The notes beneath the pieces were generated by a model, which searched no databases, was not told where the DNA came from, and saw only the letters and a list, made by a program, of their open reading frames with translations. Shown piece by piece: positions 13,574-14,833 of a DNA stretch of 14,833 nucleotides. The translations under genes and the position numbers were made by a program. Every line of letters begins with the position of its first letter. The first letter of the stretch is position 1. The DNA is from DTU018 sp003444615 (GTDB lineage: Bacteria > Bacillota > Syntrophomonadia > Syntrophomonadales > Syntrophomonadaceae), in the NCBI GenBank assembly GCA_049656905.1, contig JBASMO010000081.1:1-14833 (forward strand), in the 5' to 3' direction.

Positions 13574-14155
13574 CTAAAGAGTTATACTACGGCCGGCCCT
13601 GCTTAAGATATCGGTAGCCGTATACATATTGGTTACGTCACCGACAGCCAATTTGTCCTTCAAACCGTAAAAGTCCAGGCAGGTACCGCAGGATAAAATC
13701 TCCACCCCTTCTTGACTTAGTGATTGAAGAATCTCTAGCACTTCCGACCCTTCAGTAGTTAAAAACACTCCGCTATTCATAAAAATAATATTTTTTACCC
13801 GGCCATTTAATTCGGTCAAAGTGTATAAAAAACTCCTCATCAAAATTTTGCCCAGTTCTTCATCACCCTGGCCAAAATACCGGTTGGTAATGAGAATGGC
13901 GACATCATCCTGGTCACCAGCATCCTGGGCCGATATTTCACGGGAACGAACCATGGTAATGTAGTAATCACCCTCTTTATCTTCAACCTCTACCTCATAT
14001 CCCTGGCTGCGGGCCAATTTAGTCACGTTTTCCAGAGCAGCAGTTCGATCAACAATAGTTACCAGGCGATCCACTTCACCTATATCCATTGCTCTTTTAG
14101 TAAGAATAACCGGCTCAGGACAGTTCAGCCCCCGGGCATCAACTATTTCACTCAT
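13574..14155 (-). CDS. yedF: YedF: TusA-like / DsrE-like sulfurtransferase
   Basis: 193 aa from the ATG at 14155; a GTG at 14164 would add MFA but overlaps the AGAGG ribosome binding site, which sits 8 nt before the ATG. The N-terminal third (to about residue 72) is a TusA/SirA domain with DARGLNCPEP, whose C12 carries persulfide sulfur. After a linker, the C-terminal half is a DsrE/F-like domain (VAILITNRYFGQGDEELG...), with a second cysteine pair CGTC in ILSCGTCLDFYG. This two-domain architecture defines the YedF family linked by genome context to selenium metabolism. The adjacent desulfurase is the likely sulfur or selenium donor; direct biochemical proof of its role is, to my knowledge, thin. 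Confidence 0.93.
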   Translation of the reverse strand: MSEIVDARGLNCPEPVILTKRAMDIGEVDRLVTIVDRTAALENVTKLARSQGYEVEVEDKEGDYYITMVRSREISAQDAGDQDDVAILITNRYFGQGDEELGKILMRSFLYTLTELNGRVKNIIFMNSGVFLTTEGSEVLEILQSLSQEGVEILSCGTCLDFYGLKDKLAVGDVTNMYTATDILSRAGRSITL

Positions 14156-14217
14156 CGCAAACACCTCTTTAATAATAATTTAATCTACTTACTCCGTTGC
14201 CGTTAACAGCACCTGGT

Positions 14218-14833
14218 TCAAGCTACATTCTCCCTTCCCAGCAAAGCCGCTCCCAATGCCCCCGTAAACTGACAGATCTCAGGAACCAGCACCTTACAAC
14301 CCAATTCCTCTTCCAGGGCTCTTTGCACACCCCGGTTCATGGCTACGCCTCCTGTGAAGGCCACCTCTTTATTAACCCCCAAACGTTTAACCATGGCTGC
14401 TACCCGTTTTCCTATGGAACGGTGCAGTCCCGCTATTATACTGCCTTTGTCAATTCCTTGGGCCAGCATACCAATAATTTCCGATTCAGCAAAGACAGTA
14501 CACATACTATTGATAGCAACGGCTTGCTCCTGGTTTTCACTATCGGCCAATTCGCTGACATCCATCCCTAAGGTATTAGCCATTACCTGCAGGAACCTTC
14601 CCGTACCAGCAGCACACTTGTCATTCATGGCAAAGTCCACTACTCGTCCCCGACTGTCAACTTGAATAACCTTGCTATCCTGGCCACCGATATCAATTAT
14701 GGTGCGAATTTGCGGATAGAGCTCCACTACGCCCCGGGCATGGCACTTTATTTCCGTAATGGTACGGGAAGCATCCTGAACAGATACCCGTCCATACCCG
14801 GTTACAATAATATTATCCACATCATGACTTCCA
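14218..14833 (-). CDS. CoA-substrate-specific dehydratase activase (HgdC/BadF-like), 5' truncated by window
   Basis: Partial: the frame stays open to the window edge and the N-terminal ATPase start (the GxDxGS part) lies outside. About 205 residues are visible. VTGYGR, ITEIKCHARG, the phosphate-binding IDIGGQDSK, NDKCAAGTGRFL and NSMCTVFAESEI place it in the ASKHA ATPases that activate 2-hydroxyacyl-CoA and benzoyl-CoA dehydratases/reductases. The two cysteines in those last motifs (C69 and C107, counting from a GTG codon at 14820) hold the [4Fe-4S] cluster shared between two subunits; FTGGVAMN is the late adenosine site. It donates one electron at low potential using ATP. It reads into yedF (62-bp gap), suggesting an operon; the target enzyme is presumably encoded beyond the edge. 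Confidence 0.92.
   Translation of the reverse strand, partial: GSHDVDNIIVTGYGRVSVQDASRTITEIKCHARGVVELYPQIRTIIDIGGQDSKVIQVDSRGRVVDFAMNDKCAAGTGRFLQVMANTLGMDVSELADSENQEQAVAINSMCTVFAESEIIGMLAQGIDKGSIIAGLHRSIGKRVAAMVKRLGVNKEVAFTGGVAMNRGVQRALEEELGCKVLVPEICQFTGALGAALLGRENVA

Overview
The window looks like a chromosomal segment from an anaerobic, low-to-mid GC Firmicute of the class Clostridia, possibly a syntroph-like or acetogen-like Syntrophomonadaceae/Peptococcaceae relative. This is an inference. It rests on strong AGGAGG-type ribosome binding sites with several GTG and TTG starts, a copper-amine-oxidase-N domain fused to a YaaH-like GH18 domain (a Gram-positive architecture), a hybrid cluster protein, an Rrf2 regulator, a CoA-transferase, a YedF/cysteine desulfurase pair and an oxygen-sensitive CoA-dehydratase activase. 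No rRNA, tRNA, CRISPR array or intact transposase was found.

Layout. (1) 1-6467 holds general genes. A secreted GH18 protein (minus, ended by a bidirectional terminator) diverges from a membrane-anchored metallophosphoesterase, which is followed by an MBL-fold hydrolase. The MBL gene converges on and overlaps by 8 bp a minus-strand series that reads SDR, aldo/keto reductase, HAD phosphatase. (2) 6468-7233 has no convincing gene. It holds a strong hairpin, copy 1 of a structured repeat with a 155-nt insertion in its loop, a terminator-like hairpin and a 182-bp MITE-like inverted repeat. (3) 7234-8145 is a two-gene minus-strand redox unit: a PCP_red-CGGC fusion protein, then a ferredoxin whose second cluster motif lacks a cysteine and which ends in a cysteine-rich knuckle. 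(4) 8146-8643 has no gene. It holds a possible regulatory region, a block of nested hairpins, and copy 2 of the structured repeat in opposite orientation. (5) 8644-10743 holds hcp with an upstream three-cysteine Rrf2 regulator and a candidate operator between them. (6) 10744-12398 is a complex leader, a solo acetyl-CoA hydrolase/4-hydroxybutyrate-type CoA-transferase and a strong terminator hairpin. (7) 12413-14833 is a minus-strand apparent operon: CoA-dehydratase activase (cut by the window edge), YedF and a class V cysteine desulfurase, a context typical of sulfur/selenium mobilisation.

How they may work together. The middle of the window (7234-10743) is a concentration of iron-sulfur and redox-stress proteins: Hcp for NO/hydroxylamine, an Rrf2 sensor, an odd ferredoxin and a CGGC-cysteine protein. 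The right end adds sulfur/selenium-transfer enzymes and an Fe-S activase. No single known system covers all of these genes. The least explained items are the pair of palindromic repeats flanking the CGGC-ferredoxin unit, which show compensatory base changes as expected of a conserved RNA or DNA fold, and the CGGC-ferredoxin pair itself.
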